Position numbers and translations under genes: made by a program
The notes under the pieces: generated by a model
What the model was told of the DNA's origin: nothing
The model's input: the letters and a program-made list of their open reading frames with translations, nothing else
The model's database searches: none
Assembly: GCF_016765655.2 (NCBI RefSeq)
Contig: NZ_CP086106.1
Span: forward strand, 5,292,501 to 5,356,500
DNA: 64,000 bases
Source: Skermanella mucosa
GTDB lineage: Bacteria > Pseudomonadota > Alphaproteobacteria > Azospirillales > Azospirillaceae
Direction: 5' to 3'
Part shown: positions 15,395 to 25,120 of the stretch, in pieces
Layout: each line of letters starts with the position of its first letter
Numbering within the stretch: position 1 is the first letter of the stretch

Positions 15395-16420
15395 GTGGCA
15401 GCGCTGCGCATCCGTGAAGACTACCGCACCCTGACCGGGCCGGAGAAGGCCGCCATCATGATGCTGGCGCTGGGCGAGGAGCACGCGACCAAGCTGTTCA
15501 CCCACATGGACGACGAGGAGATCCGCGAGCTGTCGCAGACCATGGCCAACCTGGGCACGGTCAGCGCCAACATCATCGAGCGGCTGTTCGTCGAGTTCGC
15601 CGAGCAGATCTCCTCCACCGGGTCGCTGGTCGGCACCTACGAGAGCACCGAACGGCTGCTCATGAAGGTGCTGGACAGCGAGAAGGTCAACCAGATCATG
15701 GAGGATATCCGTGGTCCGGCCGGCCGCACCATGTGGGACAAGCTGGCGAACGTGAACGAGACTGTGCTCGCCAACTACCTGAAGAACGAGTACCCGCAAA
15801 CCGTCGCGGTGGTGCTGTCCAAGATCAAGGGCGAGCACGCGGCCCGCGTCCTGGCCCAGCTGCCGGAAAGCTTCGCCATGGAAGTGGTGATGCGCATGCT
15901 GCGCATGGAATCGGTCCAGAAGGAGGTGCTCGACGACGTCGAGCGCACGCTGCGCACCGAGTTCATGTCGAACCTGGCCCGCACCAGCCGGCGCGACGCC
16001 CACGAGATGATGGCCGAGATCTTCAACAACCTGGACCGCAACACCGAGAACCGCTTCCTGGCGGCCCTGGAGGAGCGCAACCGCGACAGCGCCGAGCGCA
16101 TCAAGGCGCTGATGTTCACCTTCGAGGACCTGTCGAAGCTCGACCCCTCGGGCGTCCAGACCCTGCTGCGCGTCGTCGACAAGCCCAAATTGGGCCTGGC
16201 GCTCAAGGGCTCGTCCGAGACGCTGCGCGACCTGTTCTTCACCAACATGTCGGAACGCGCCGCCAAGATCATGCGCGAGGACATGGCGGCCATGGGCCCG
16301 GTGCGCCTGCGCGACGTGGATGAAGCGCAGATGTACATGGTCCAGGTCGCCAAGGACCTGGCCGCGCGCGGCGAGATCGTCATGGCCGAGGGCAAGGGCG
16401 AAGACGAGCTGATCTACTAG
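15395..16420 (+). CDS. fliG: Flagellar motor switch protein FliG
   Basis: FliG couples the MS ring to the C ring and carries the charged helix that interacts with the stator. It is 341 aa, a usual length. It starts with GTG at 15395, 25 bases after fliF. Conserved elements are [19 protein letters not shown] at the N-terminus, the middle-domain pattern [20 protein letters not shown], and the C-terminal [20 protein letters not shown] with the torque-helix region following. No truncation is seen. It is co-transcribed with fliF and fliH. Confidence 0.96.
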   Translation: MAALRIREDYRTLTGPEKAAIMMLALGEEHATKLFTHMDDEEIRELSQTMANLGTVSANIIERLFVEFAEQISSTGSLVGTYESTERLLMKVLDSEKVNQIMEDIRGPAGRTMWDKLANVNETVLANYLKNEYPQTVAVVLSKIKGEHAARVLAQLPESFAMEVVMRMLRMESVQKEVLDDVERTLRTEFMSNLARTSRRDAHEMMAEIFNNLDRNTENRFLAALEERNRDSAERIKALMFTFEDLSKLDPSGVQTLLRVVDKPKLGLALKGSSETLRDLFFTNMSERAAKIMREDMAAMGPVRLRDVDEAQMYMVQVAKDLAARGEIVMAEGKGEDELIY

Positions 16421-16454
16421 GACCGGCCGGAACCACGGAGATCAGACCCCGACC

Positions 16455-17228
16455 ATGTCATCGACCCGCAAGTTCCTGTTCGACACCGAGTTCGACGTGG
16501 ACGTCGCGCGCCGCCGCGAGGAGCGCCTGGCCGCCGAGGCCGTGATGCCGAAGCCGCCCCCGCCGCCCGAACCGGAGGAACCGCCCCCGCCGCCCGAGCC
16601 GGTGTTCAAGTCGGCCGACCTGCTGCAGGCGCACGAGGACGGCTACGCCGACGGCTTCGCCAACGGCAAGGCGCAGGCCGAGGCGGCGATGGCCGCCCGG
16701 ATCGCCGCCACGCTCGACCGCCTGGCCGACCAGATCGAGTACATCGTGCAGAGCGCCGCCGAGAGCGCCGCGCGCCAGCGCGAGGGCGTGATCGAGATCG
16801 GCGCCGCGATCGCCCGCAAGCTGCTGCCCGAGTTCGCCCGGCGGCAGGGCACCTCCGAGGTCGAAGCCATGATCGCCGCCTGCGTCGGCGACCTGATCGA
16901 CGAGCCCCGGCTGGTGATCCGGCTGGCCGACGGCGACCTGGACGCGTTGTCCGAACGGATCGACGCGATCACCACCCGGCGCGGCTTCGCCGGCAAGGTC
17001 GTCCTGCTGGCCGAACCGACCGTCGCCCCCGGCGACTGCCGGATCGAGTGGGCCGACGGCGGGGCGGAGCGCGACAGCGCCCGCCTGTGGCACGACATCG
17101 ACAGGGCCGCGGCCCGCCTTCTCGACCCCGGCCTGCATCCGGCGGGCGCGAACCACGGCTCAGGCCATGCCCCGGGCCATGCCGCCCCCTTCCCGGCGGC
17201 AGCGCCGTCCACCGTAATCGACAGCTAG
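16455..17228 (+). CDS. fliH: Flagellar export ATPase regulator FliH
   Basis: FliH binds and restrains the export ATPase FliI and links it to the C ring. The 257-aa protein starts with a basic helix, then a proline/glutamate spacer at about residues 33-52 (PPPPPEPEEPPPPPEP). The FliH glycine-rich helix motif follows (DGYADGFANGKAQAEA), with a coiled coil to about residue 130. The C-terminal domain contains RLADGDLDALSERI and CRIEWADGGAERD, where the D-CRIEW pattern is typical of FliH. Its partner genes fliI and fliJ lie 9 kb downstream on the other strand. The assignment relies on pattern and context, since FliH diverges fast. Confidence 0.85.
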   Translation: MSSTRKFLFDTEFDVDVARRREERLAAEAVMPKPPPPPEPEEPPPPPEPVFKSADLLQAHEDGYADGFANGKAQAEAAMAARIAATLDRLADQIEYIVQSAAESAARQREGVIEIGAAIARKLLPEFARRQGTSEVEAMIAACVGDLIDEPRLVIRLADGDLDALSERIDAITTRRGFAGKVVLLAEPTVAPGDCRIEWADGGAERDSARLWHDIDRAAARLLDPGLHPAGANHGSGHAPGHAAPFPAAAPSTVIDS

Positions 17229-17238
17229 GAGAGGCCCG

Positions 17239-17562
17239 ATGGCCAGCAAGGACAGCTTTTCGCTCGACGAACTCGACGGCGGCTCCCGCGATGTCGCCGA
17301 ATTCGACAGCCATGCAGCCAAGGACCTGGAGGCGATCTACGACATTCCGGTCCAGATCTCCGCGGTGCTCGGCAAGGCGACCATGCAGGTCAGCCAGCTC
17401 CTCAAGCTCGGCCGCGGCGCCGTCGTGGAGTTGGACCGCAAGGTCGGCGAGGCGATCGACATCTATGTCAACAACCGTCTGGTGGCGCGCGGCGAGGTGG
17501 TGGTCGTGGAGGACAGACTAGGCGTGACCATGACCGAAATCATCAAGTCGGACCGGTCTTGA
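17239..17562 (+). CDS. fliN: Flagellar motor switch protein FliN
   Basis: FliN forms the lower part of the C ring, where CheY-P acts with FliM. The 107-aa protein is a short N-terminal tail plus one SpoA/FliN domain: YDIPVQISAVLGKATMQVSQ, then LKLGRGAVVELDRKVGEAID and IYVNNRLVARGEVVVVEDRL, which match the family throughout. It starts 10 bases after fliH with an AGGAGA ribosome site. fliM is not in the window. Confidence 0.95.
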   Translation: MASKDSFSLDELDGGSRDVAEFDSHAAKDLEAIYDIPVQISAVLGKATMQVSQLLKLGRGAVVELDRKVGEAIDIYVNNRLVARGEVVVVEDRLGVTMTEIIKSDRS

Positions 17563-17599
17563 GCGCTTCGGCAGGAACGGTTTCTGGGGGATACGGGTC

Positions 17600-19087
17600 A
17601 TGCGACTGCTGATCGTCGGCACGCTGGAAGGCTACATCACCGCGGCGGGCAGGATCGCCCACGAGCGGGGCGCCAAGGTCGCCTACACGGACGGCATCGA
17701 CAAGGCCATGAACGCGTTGCGTGGCGGCCAAGGCGCCGATCTGGTGATGATAGACGTCAAGTTCGACATAGCGCGCCTGATCGACGCGCTGAAGCTGGAG
17801 CGCATCACGGTTCCGGTCATCGCCTGCGGGATCGGCACCGACGCCCAGGCGGCGGTGCGGGCCATCCGGGCCGGCGCCCAGGAATACATCCCGCTGCCGC
17901 CCGACGCGGAGCTGATCGCCGCCGTGCTGGAGGCCGTGGTCCAGGAAAGCCACGCGATCGTCAGCCGCGACCCCGCCATGGGATCGGTGCTGCGCATGGC
18001 AGACCAGATCGCGCCGAGCGACGCCTCGGTCCTGATCACCGGCGAGAACGGCACCGGCAAGGAGCTGATGGCCCGCTACATCCACCGCAAGAGCCGGCGG
18101 TCGGACAAGGTCTTCGTCGCGGTCAACTGCGCGGCGATCCCCGAGAACCTGCTGGAAAGCGAGCTGTTCGGCCACGAGAAGGGCGCCTTCACCGGGGCGC
18201 TGGCGCGACGCGTCGGCAAGTTCGAGGAGGCCAACGGCGGCACCCTGCTGCTGGACGAGATCAGCGAGATGGACATCCGGCTCCAGGCCAAGCTGCTGCG
18301 CGCGATCCAGGAACGGGAGATCGACCGGGTCGGCGGCAGCCATCCCGTCAAGGTGGACATCCGGGTGTTGGCGACCTCCAACCGCCGCCTGGAGGAGGAG
18401 GCCCGCGCCGGCCGCTTCCGGGAGGACCTTTATTTCCGCCTGAACGTGGTCAACCTGCGCCTGCCGCCGCTGCGCGACCGTCCGGCGGACATCGTCGCCC
18501 TGGCGGCCCATTTCGCGAAGAAATACGCCGAGCAGAACGGCATGCCGGAGAAGCAGCCGACCCCCGCGGCGCTCGACATGCTGAAGACGCACCACTGGCG
18601 CGGCAATGTGCGCGAGCTGGAGAACACCATGCACCGGGCGGTGCTGCTCTCCCGCGGGAAGGACATCGATACCGACGCGATCCTGCTGACCGACCCCGCT
18701 CCCGCCCCGGCCGCAGCCCCGTCTCCCTCCTACGCCCCGGCGCCGTCCTACGCACCCGAGGCGCCGCCGGCCGCCCATGCCGCGGCCCGCGCGGCGGCCG
18801 GCTATGCCGCCTATGGCGGCGGCCGGATCATGGCGCCGCCGCCGGCCGGCCCGCCGCCGGCCGCGTCCACGCTCCCCGGCAGCCTGACCGGCCTGGTCGG
18901 CCGGACCGTCGCCGACGTCGAGCGCGACCTGATCATCGACACGCTGCACCACTGCCTGGGCAACCGCACCCATGCGGCGACGATCCTCGGCATCTCGATC
19001 CGCACGCTGCGCAACAAGCTGAAGCAGTACAGCGAGGAGGGCATCGCCGTCCCGCCCCCGGGCGAAATGGAGAGGGCGAGCCTGTGA
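17600..19087 (+). CDS. flbD: Sigma-54-dependent flagellar regulator FlbD
   Basis: A 495-aa NtrC-type activator. Residues 1-120 are a receiver-like domain with an Asp at 52 (LVMIDVKFD), but the acidic pair normally near residues 8-9 is absent (LIVGTLEGY). Caulobacter FlbD has the same degeneracy and responds to flagellar assembly through FliX rather than a classical kinase. The AAA+ domain has the Walker A GENGTGKE (about 147-154), the sigma-54 contact loop GAFTGA (about 195) and RGNVRELEN. A Pro/Ala-rich linker (about 370-430) precedes a Fis-type HTH (THAATILGISIRTLRNKL). It is expected to bind the ftr-like palindromes at 2187-2205 and 13536-13551. No fliX was seen in the window. Confidence 0.93.
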   Translation: MRLLIVGTLEGYITAAGRIAHERGAKVAYTDGIDKAMNALRGGQGADLVMIDVKFDIARLIDALKLERITVPVIACGIGTDAQAAVRAIRAGAQEYIPLPPDAELIAAVLEAVVQESHAIVSRDPAMGSVLRMADQIAPSDASVLITGENGTGKELMARYIHRKSRRSDKVFVAVNCAAIPENLLESELFGHEKGAFTGALARRVGKFEEANGGTLLLDEISEMDIRLQAKLLRAIQEREIDRVGGSHPVKVDIRVLATSNRRLEEEARAGRFREDLYFRLNVVNLRLPPLRDRPADIVALAAHFAKKYAEQNGMPEKQPTPAALDMLKTHHWRGNVRELENTMHRAVLLSRGKDIDTDAILLTDPAPAPAAAPSPSYAPAPSYAPEAPPAAHAAARAAAGYAAYGGGRIMAPPPAGPPPAASTLPGSLTGLVGRTVADVERDLIIDTLHHCLGNRTHAATILGISIRTLRNKLKQYSEEGIAVPPPGEMERASL

Positions 19088-19109
19088 GGCACCGGCATAG
19101 GGCGACGCC

Positions 19110-21221
19110 ATGACCGACCAGACCACCGGCGGCGGCTTCAACGCGGGGGACCTGTTCCAGACCGCCAAGTCCATGATCCTGCGCGGCGACATCGCGCTCG
19201 CGGTCGGCCTGGTCATGATCCTGGTGGTCATGATCCTGCCGATGCCGTCGTTCCTGCTCGACATGTTCCTGGCCCTGTCCATGACCATGTCGGTGCTGAT
19301 CCTGATGACCGTGCTGTTCATCCAGAAGCCGCTGGAGATCAGCTCCTTCCCGACCATCCTGCTGATCACGACCCTGCTGCGCCTGGCGCTGAACCTGGCC
19401 TCGACGCGCCTGATCCTGTCCCACGGCCACGAGGGGCCGGACGCCGCCGGCGCCGTGATCGAGGCTTTCGCCGGCTTCGTCATGGGCGGCAACTTCGTGA
19501 TCGGCGTGATCGTCTTCGCGATCCTGACGATCGTCAACTTCGTCGTCATCACCAAGGGTTCGGGCCGCATCGCCGAAGTGGCGGCCCGCTTCACCCTGGA
19601 CGCGATGCCGGGCAAGCAGATGGCGATCGACGCCGACCTGTCCGCCGGCATGATCGACGAGCCGGAAGCCCGCAAGCGCCGCAAGGAGCTGGAGGACGAG
19701 AGCGCGTTCTTCGGCTCGATGGACGGCGCGTCCAAGTTCGTGCGCGGCGACGCCACCGCCGGCCTGATGATCACCTTCATCAACGTCATCGCCGGCATGA
19801 TCATCGGCATCGCGCAGAACGACATGCCGTTCATGGACGCGGCCGACACCTATACCCGGCTGACCATCGGCGACGGCCTGGTATCGCAGATCCCGGCGCT
19901 GATCATCTCGGTCGCGGCCGGCCTGCTGGTCTCCAAGGCGGGCGTCTCGGGATCGGCCGACAAGGCGCTGTTCGGCCAGCTCAGCAACTACCCAACGGCG
20001 CTCGGGCTGTCGTCCGCCATGCTGTTCATGCTCGGCATGCTGCCCGGCATGCCCTTCGTCCCCTTCATGGCGCTGGCCGGCGCCACCGGCGCCGCGGCCT
20101 GGTACCTGCCGAGGATGCGGGAGAAGAAGTCCAAGGAACTGGCCGAGGAGGCCATGGAGCAGGTGGCCCCGGCCCCGATCGCCGACGAGCCGATCTCGAC
20201 CGCCCTGTCCATCGACTCGGTCCGGCTGGAACTGGGCTACGCCCTGCTGACGCTGATCAACACGGCGAACGAAGGCTTCCGCCTGACCGACCAGATCAAG
20301 GGCCTGCGCCGCCAGCTGGCGGCGGAGGTCGGATTCGTGCTGCCGTCCGTCCGGATCCAGGACAATCTGCAATTGCCGCCCAACACCTACGTGGTGCGGA
20401 TCAAGGAGATAGAGTCGGGTCGCGGCGACATCCGCCCGAACATGCTGCTGGTGATGGACCCGCGCGGCGAGGCGATCTCGCTGCCCGGAGAGGCGACGGT
20501 CGAGCCGACCTTCGGCCTGCCCGCCATGTGGATCGAGCAGAGCTACCGCGAGGAGGCGCTGTTCAAGGGCCTGACCGTGGTCGACGCCTGCACGGTCATC
20601 ACCACGCACCTGACCGAGGTGATCAAGGACAACATGCCCGACCTGCTGTCCTATGCCGAGACCCAGAAGCTGCTGGACGAGATCGGGCGCGAGAGCCAGA
20701 AGCTGGTGGCCGACGTCATCCCGGCCCAGATCACCATGGGCGGGCTTCAGCGCGTCCTCCAGAACCTGCTGGGCGAGCGGGTATCGATCCGCGACCTCGC
20801 CACCATCCTGGAAGGCGTCTCGGAGGCGTGCGGCTTCACCCGCAACATCACCGCCATCACAGAGCATGTCCGGACCCGGCTGGCCCGCCAGATCTCGGAG
20901 TCGAACAGCAACGAGGCCGGCTTCATCCCGCTGATCACCCTGTCCCCGGAATGGGAGCAGGCCTTCGCCGAATCGATCGTCGGCGACGGCGACGACCGGC
21001 AACTTTCCATGGCACCGTCGCGCCTTCAGCAATTCATCACCAATGTGCGTCAGACTTTCGAACGTCACGCCATGATGGGCGAGACCCCGGTGCTGCTCAC
21101 CAGTCCCGGCGTCCGGCCCTATGTGCGGTCGATCATCGAGCGGTTCCGGCCGGCGACGACGGTCATGTCGCAAAACGAGATACACCCCAAGGCCAAGATC
21201 CGGACCCTTGGGCAGATCTGA
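19110..21221 (+). CDS. flhA: Flagellar export gate protein FlhA
   Basis: FlhA is the inner-membrane export gate, with a cytoplasmic ring that docks substrates and chaperones. The 703-aa protein has about eight N-terminal membrane segments. The FHIPEP-family signature region is present (PTILLITTLLRLALNLASTR), followed by FVVITKGSGRIAEVAARFTL and the conserved loop DAMPGKQMAIDADLSAG. The C-terminal half (about residue 340 on) is the soluble docking domain (NMPDLLSYAETQKLLDEI). Length and layout are normal. It starts 22 bases after flbD. Confidence 0.97.
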   Translation: MTDQTTGGGFNAGDLFQTAKSMILRGDIALAVGLVMILVVMILPMPSFLLDMFLALSMTMSVLILMTVLFIQKPLEISSFPTILLITTLLRLALNLASTRLILSHGHEGPDAAGAVIEAFAGFVMGGNFVIGVIVFAILTIVNFVVITKGSGRIAEVAARFTLDAMPGKQMAIDADLSAGMIDEPEARKRRKELEDESAFFGSMDGASKFVRGDATAGLMITFINVIAGMIIGIAQNDMPFMDAADTYTRLTIGDGLVSQIPALIISVAAGLLVSKAGVSGSADKALFGQLSNYPTALGLSSAMLFMLGMLPGMPFVPFMALAGATGAAAWYLPRMREKKSKELAEEAMEQVAPAPIADEPISTALSIDSVRLELGYALLTLINTANEGFRLTDQIKGLRRQLAAEVGFVLPSVRIQDNLQLPPNTYVVRIKEIESGRGDIRPNMLLVMDPRGEAISLPGEATVEPTFGLPAMWIEQSYREEALFKGLTVVDACTVITTHLTEVIKDNMPDLLSYAETQKLLDEIGRESQKLVADVIPAQITMGGLQRVLQNLLGERVSIRDLATILEGVSEACGFTRNITAITEHVRTRLARQISESNSNEAGFIPLITLSPEWEQAFAESIVGDGDDRQLSMAPSRLQQFITNVRQTFERHAMMGETPVLLTSPGVRPYVRSIIERFRPATTVMSQNEIHPKAKIRTLGQI

Positions 21222-21296
21222 TGGGGCGGGTGTGATGGCCTGGACGAAGGAAAGGCAAGGCCGGCGCGAACCAGCCGGCATTGAAAGGTGATTTAG

Positions 21297-22331
21297 GTGC
21301 GGCTGAAGAGCTTTCATGCTCCGACCATGGTTGAGGCGATGCGGCTCGTCCGCGACGCGTTGGGCGACGATGCCATCATCGTCGCGACGCGCGAGGAGGA
21401 GGGCGGCGTCCGCCTGACCGCCGCGATCGACGATGTGGAACAGCCGCTGCCGCCGCCGCCTTCCAGCCACGAGCCGGAACAGGAGCCCCCGGCCTATGGC
21501 CACGGCGGCCGCTCCTGGCGGCGCGAGCCGGAAATCGACATCGTCGACCTGATCTCCGATACGCTGACCCGCCACGGAACCCCCGCCGGCATCTGCGACC
21601 GCCTGCTCAACACCATCGCGACCTACGACACCGGCGATCCGGTGGAAGCGCTGAGCGGCGCCCTGGACAGCATCTTCACCTTCAAGCCGCTGCCCCACGG
21701 CCGCGCCCCCCGTCCCTTCATGCTGATCGGGCCGCCGGGAGCCGGCAAGACGCTGACCGTCGCCAAGCTTGCCGCCCGCGCGACCCTGGGCGGCCGCAAG
21801 GTCGGCGTCATCACCACCGACACGGTGCGGGCCGGCGGCGTCGACCAGCTCGCCGCCTTCACCAAGCTGCTGAAGCTGAAGCTGCTGGCGGTCGAGGACA
21901 CCGACGCCCTGGCCGACGCGCTGGGCGTCCAGCGCGGGGTCGAGCAGGTACTGATCGACAGCGCGGGCCGCAATCCGTTCGACCCCGACGACATGAACGA
22001 CCTGGGCGACCTGCTGAACGCCGCCGACCTGGAGCCGGTGCTGGTGCTGCCGGCCGGGTGCGACGCGGCAGAAGCTGCCGAGGTAGGATCTGCCTTCCGC
22101 GAGCTGGGAGCGCGCCGCCTGCTGCTGACCCGACTCGACATGACCCGGCGGCTGGGCAGCCTGCTCGCCATAGCCTACGAGGCGCGGCTAAGCTTTTCCG
22201 ACATCAGCGCCACCCCGCAGGTCGCCGAGGGGCTGAGCGCGCTCGATCCCGAATCCCTGGCACGCCTCTTGCTTCCTTCCAGCGTGCAGCACGCGACACG
22301 ATCCGCCAAGCAAACGGGAACTTTCTCATGA
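21297..22331 (+). CDS. flhF: Flagellar SRP-like GTPase FlhF
   Basis: FlhF is an SRP-family GTPase that sets where, and often how many, flagella are built. It is 344 aa and starts with GTG at 21297. The N-terminal segment MRLKSFHAPTMVEAMRLVRD is the family's B-domain signature. The GTPase domain has the P-loop LIGPPGAGKTLTVAKLAARA (from about residue 142), TTDTVRAGGVDQLAAF, DSAGRNPFD and TRLD in place of the usual TKLD. The stop overlaps the start of the following flhG-like gene (ATGA), so the two are translationally coupled, as FlhF and FlhG are in polar flagellates. Confidence 0.94.
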   Translation: MRLKSFHAPTMVEAMRLVRDALGDDAIIVATREEEGGVRLTAAIDDVEQPLPPPPSSHEPEQEPPAYGHGGRSWRREPEIDIVDLISDTLTRHGTPAGICDRLLNTIATYDTGDPVEALSGALDSIFTFKPLPHGRAPRPFMLIGPPGAGKTLTVAKLAARATLGGRKVGVITTDTVRAGGVDQLAAFTKLLKLKLLAVEDTDALADALGVQRGVEQVLIDSAGRNPFDPDDMNDLGDLLNAADLEPVLVLPAGCDAAEAAEVGSAFRELGARRLLLTRLDMTRRLGSLLAIAYEARLSFSDISATPQVAEGLSALDPESLARLLLPSSVQHATRSAKQTGTFS

Positions 22332-23119
22332 CCGAAGCATCCTCGGTTTTCCCCGCCAACATCACCCCGCTGCGTGGCCACAACGTCGTCGCCGTGGCGA
22401 GCGGAAAGGGCGGCGTCGGCAAGACCTGGTTCTCCATCACCCTGACCCACGCGCTGACCAAGCTGGGCCGGCGCGCGCTGCTGTTCGACGGCGACCTGGG
22501 GCTGGCCAACGTGGACATCCAGCTCGGGCTGATGCCCAAGCGCGACCTGGGATCGGTGGTCGAGCGCCGCATGTCGCTCCAGACAGCCGCCGAACGGTTC
22601 GAGGACGGCGGTTTCGACATCATCGCGGGGCGGTCCGGCTCCGGCAACCTGGCCAACCTGACGGTACAGCGGCTTAACGAGCTGCGCGCCGACCTGCTGG
22701 AGGTGGCGCGGAACTATGACGCGGTCGTGATCGACCTGGGCGCCGGCGTGGACCGCACCGTACGCCAGCTTTCCGGCCCCGCCGGTATCACGCTGGTGGT
22801 GACGACGGACGAGCCGACCTCGCTGACCGACGCCTACGCCTTCATCAAGGTCACCCATGCCGCAAACCCGAACGCCGACCTGCGCGTGGTGGTGAACATG
22901 GCGAGCAGCGTGCGCGAGGGCGAGCGGACCTATGCCACGATCCTGAAGGCCTGCCAGAACTTCCTGAAGTTCTCGCCGCCGATGGCCGGCATCATCCGCC
23001 GCGATCAGAAGGTCCGGGACGCGATCCGCAACCAGGTGCCGCTGCTGATGCGCTCGCCCAGTTCCGACGCGGCCTCCGACGTGCGCAACTTGGCGGCGAA
23101 GCTGTTCACCGGGCCATGA
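22328..23119 (+). CDS. flhG: MinD/ParA-like ATPase FlhG (FleN), flagellar number control
   Basis: A 263-aa MinD-type ATPase that counters FlhF and limits flagellar number. The deviant Walker A is VVAVASGKGGVGKTWFS at about residues 17-33. The DGDLGLANVDIQLGL switch and the family's conserved block DFDIIAGRSG-like (FDIIAGRSGSGNLANL) follow. It lacks an obvious FlhG DQAxxLR N-terminal motif, as is common in alphaproteobacteria. It shares an ATGA overlap with flhF upstream and with the FliK-like gene downstream, so the three genes are tightly coupled. An upstream in-frame reading inside flhF was not used. Confidence 0.9.
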   Translation: MTEASSVFPANITPLRGHNVVAVASGKGGVGKTWFSITLTHALTKLGRRALLFDGDLGLANVDIQLGLMPKRDLGSVVERRMSLQTAAERFEDGGFDIIAGRSGSGNLANLTVQRLNELRADLLEVARNYDAVVIDLGAGVDRTVRQLSGPAGITLVVTTDEPTSLTDAYAFIKVTHAANPNADLRVVVNMASSVREGERTYATILKACQNFLKFSPPMAGIIRRDQKVRDAIRNQVPLLMRSPSSDAASDVRNLAAKLFTGP

Positions 23120-25110
23120 CCGGAACGGTGCCGCCCGCGGTCGCCGCGGCCCCTCCCGGTGCCGCCGGCACCGGAGCCGGAACGGCGGCGTCCGTGACGT
23201 CCCCGCCGCCCCAGCCGGCCGGCGAGGCGACGCTGGAGAAGCTTCCGGAAAAACTGAAGAACCTGATACGGACCATCGTGCTGTCCGGGACGGTGGTCGA
23301 GCAGGCGACCGACGGCAGCGTCAAGGTGCGTACCCAGGCGGGCGACGTAAGCCTGAAGACGCCCTCTCCGCTGCCGCCGGACCGCCCGGTGTCGCTCCAG
23401 ATCCCGCCCGGCAACCCGCCCATGAAGGCCCTGGTCTTCATGCTCGGCCCGCCGGGTCCCCAGGCGCCCCAGCCGCAGGCCCAGCTCCCGCCGCAGGCCG
23501 CGCCCGCACCCGCCGCCGCGCCACCCCCGGCGCCGAAGACGTCCCCACCCCCCGCCGCGGCAATGCTCAACCATCCCCCCGTGGCGAATGCCGCCGCCGC
23601 GGCCCCAACGCCCGCGCCGCAGGTGGCGGTGGGGACGGTGATTCCGGCGACGGTCGTCTCCTCCAGCCCGCCCCCTCCCGTACCGCCGGCGCCAACGGCG
23701 GCACCCCCCGCCTCCGTCCCGGCGCCGTCGCAGCCACAGCAGCAACCGCAGGCCCGGACGCCGGCACGACCGGGTCAGGCACAGTCCCAGCCGGCGCAAT
23801 CCGCCCCGCCGCCTCCCGCAGCCGCACCCGCCACAACGACCGCGGCTCCTTCGACCGCGGCCGCGCCGCCCCAGGCTGCGCCCGCGCCCCCGAATCCGCC
23901 GCAGGCACCCGCCGCGTCAGCGCCGCCGACACCACTCCGGCAGGCGCCGCAGCCGGCGCCGCTGTCCGGTACGCCGCCCGACCCTGCCCCGCAATCGTCC
24001 GCCTCGGGAAGGCCCGCCCAACAGGGTCCGGCTCAGCAACCCACCCCTCCATCTGCCACGACCTTGCCTCTTACGGCTCCGCCGCCGACGGCTTCGGCGC
24101 AGCCGCTCCCGATGCCGCTCCTGAAAGCGGGCACGCCGGTGGAGATCCGGGTGGTCGCGCTGCCGCCCCAGCCCCCAACGGCCCAGCCCCCAACGGCCCA
24201 GCCGGTCTCCACGCCGGCTCCTCCGCAGTCTCCTCCAGCGGGAGGCGCCGCGACGCTGCCGGCGACCGTGGCGGGCACGACCAACACCGGGCAGCCGATC
24301 CTGACCACGGACAACGGCGTCCTGGTCCTGAACACGCGCGCGCCGATGCCGCCGGGATCGCTGCCGCCGGGGACCCGGGTCGCCGTCAGCCTGCCCGCCC
24401 CTCCACCCGCCGCCGACCAGCCGTTCGACGCCTTGCGGGGGCGGGACTGGCCCGCGCTCCAGGACGCGCTCGACGTCCTCGCCAGGACCGATCCCGCCGG
24501 TGCCCGAACCCTTGCCAACGCGATCCTGCCCCAGGTCAACCCGCGCCTCGCCGCGACCCTGCTGGCCTTCGCGGGCCATGTGAAGAAGGGCGACGCCCGG
24601 AGCTGGCTGGGCGAGCCGGCCGCCCAGGCCCTGGAGTCGCTCGGCCGCCGCGACCTGGTCGAAAAGCTGGGTGAAGACTTCAAGCAACTCGCGCAGCAGG
24701 CGTCGGAGACCCTGCCCGGCGACTGGCGTTCCTATTCGATTCCATTTTCCGACGGCACGGAACTGGGCCGCATCAACCTGTATGTCAGGCACCCGGACGC
24801 CGACGAGGTGGACGAGGACGGCGAGAACGCGGCCGGAGGCTCGGCCCGGGCCAACCGGTTCCTGATCGACCTGACGCTCAGCCGGCTGGGCGAGCTGCAG
24901 CTGGACGGGCTGGTGCGCCCCCGGCGCTTCGACCTGATCCTCCGCACCCACCTGCCCCTGCCGCCGGAGATGCGCCGGGAGATCGGCCTGATTTTCCACG
25001 ACTCCGTCGAGTCGCTCGGCATGACCGGGGTCGTGTCGTTCCAGGCGGGCAGCCATGGATGGGTCGCGGTCCAGCCTGGCTCCGGCGGAAGCGTCGGCTT
25101 CAGCGCCTAG
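23116..25110 (+). CDS. Proline/alanine-rich protein with FliK-like C-terminal domain
   Basis: A 664-aa protein. About residues 75-430 are extremely rich in Pro, Ala, Gln and Thr and look disordered. The C-terminal part (from about residue 440) is folded: LQDALDVLARTDPAGARTL, then GDWRSYSIPFSDGTELGRIN, LSRLGELQLDGLVRPRRFDL and a final beta-rich segment. This layout (disordered ruler plus compact C-terminal domain with an LG-E-Q-L strand) is that of hook-length control protein FliK, and the gene is coupled by ATGA to flhG. The homology to FliK is weak by eye, so it could be another flagellar-locus protein. A 15-bp unit is tandemly duplicated at 24169-24198. Confidence 0.65.
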   Translation: MTGTVPPAVAAAPPGAAGTGAGTAASVTSPPPQPAGEATLEKLPEKLKNLIRTIVLSGTVVEQATDGSVKVRTQAGDVSLKTPSPLPPDRPVSLQIPPGNPPMKALVFMLGPPGPQAPQPQAQLPPQAAPAPAAAPPPAPKTSPPPAAAMLNHPPVANAAAAAPTPAPQVAVGTVIPATVVSSSPPPPVPPAPTAAPPASVPAPSQPQQQPQARTPARPGQAQSQPAQSAPPPPAAAPATTTAAPSTAAAPPQAAPAPPNPPQAPAASAPPTPLRQAPQPAPLSGTPPDPAPQSSASGRPAQQGPAQQPTPPSATTLPLTAPPPTASAQPLPMPLLKAGTPVEIRVVALPPQPPTAQPPTAQPVSTPAPPQSPPAGGAATLPATVAGTTNTGQPILTTDNGVLVLNTRAPMPPGSLPPGTRVAVSLPAPPPAADQPFDALRGRDWPALQDALDVLARTDPAGARTLANAILPQVNPRLAATLLAFAGHVKKGDARSWLGEPAAQALESLGRRDLVEKLGEDFKQLAQQASETLPGDWRSYSIPFSDGTELGRINLYVRHPDADEVDEDGENAAGGSARANRFLIDLTLSRLGELQLDGLVRPRRFDLILRTHLPLPPEMRREIGLIFHDSVESLGMTGVVSFQAGSHGWVAVQPGSGGSVGFSA

Positions 25111-25120
25111 GGAAAGAGCC

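Noticed and set aside
18933-21698. 921-codon minus-strand frame opposite flhA
   Set aside because: Rich in His/Gln/Arg/Asp without recognisable motifs; shadow of flhA, typical for high-GC third-position bias.
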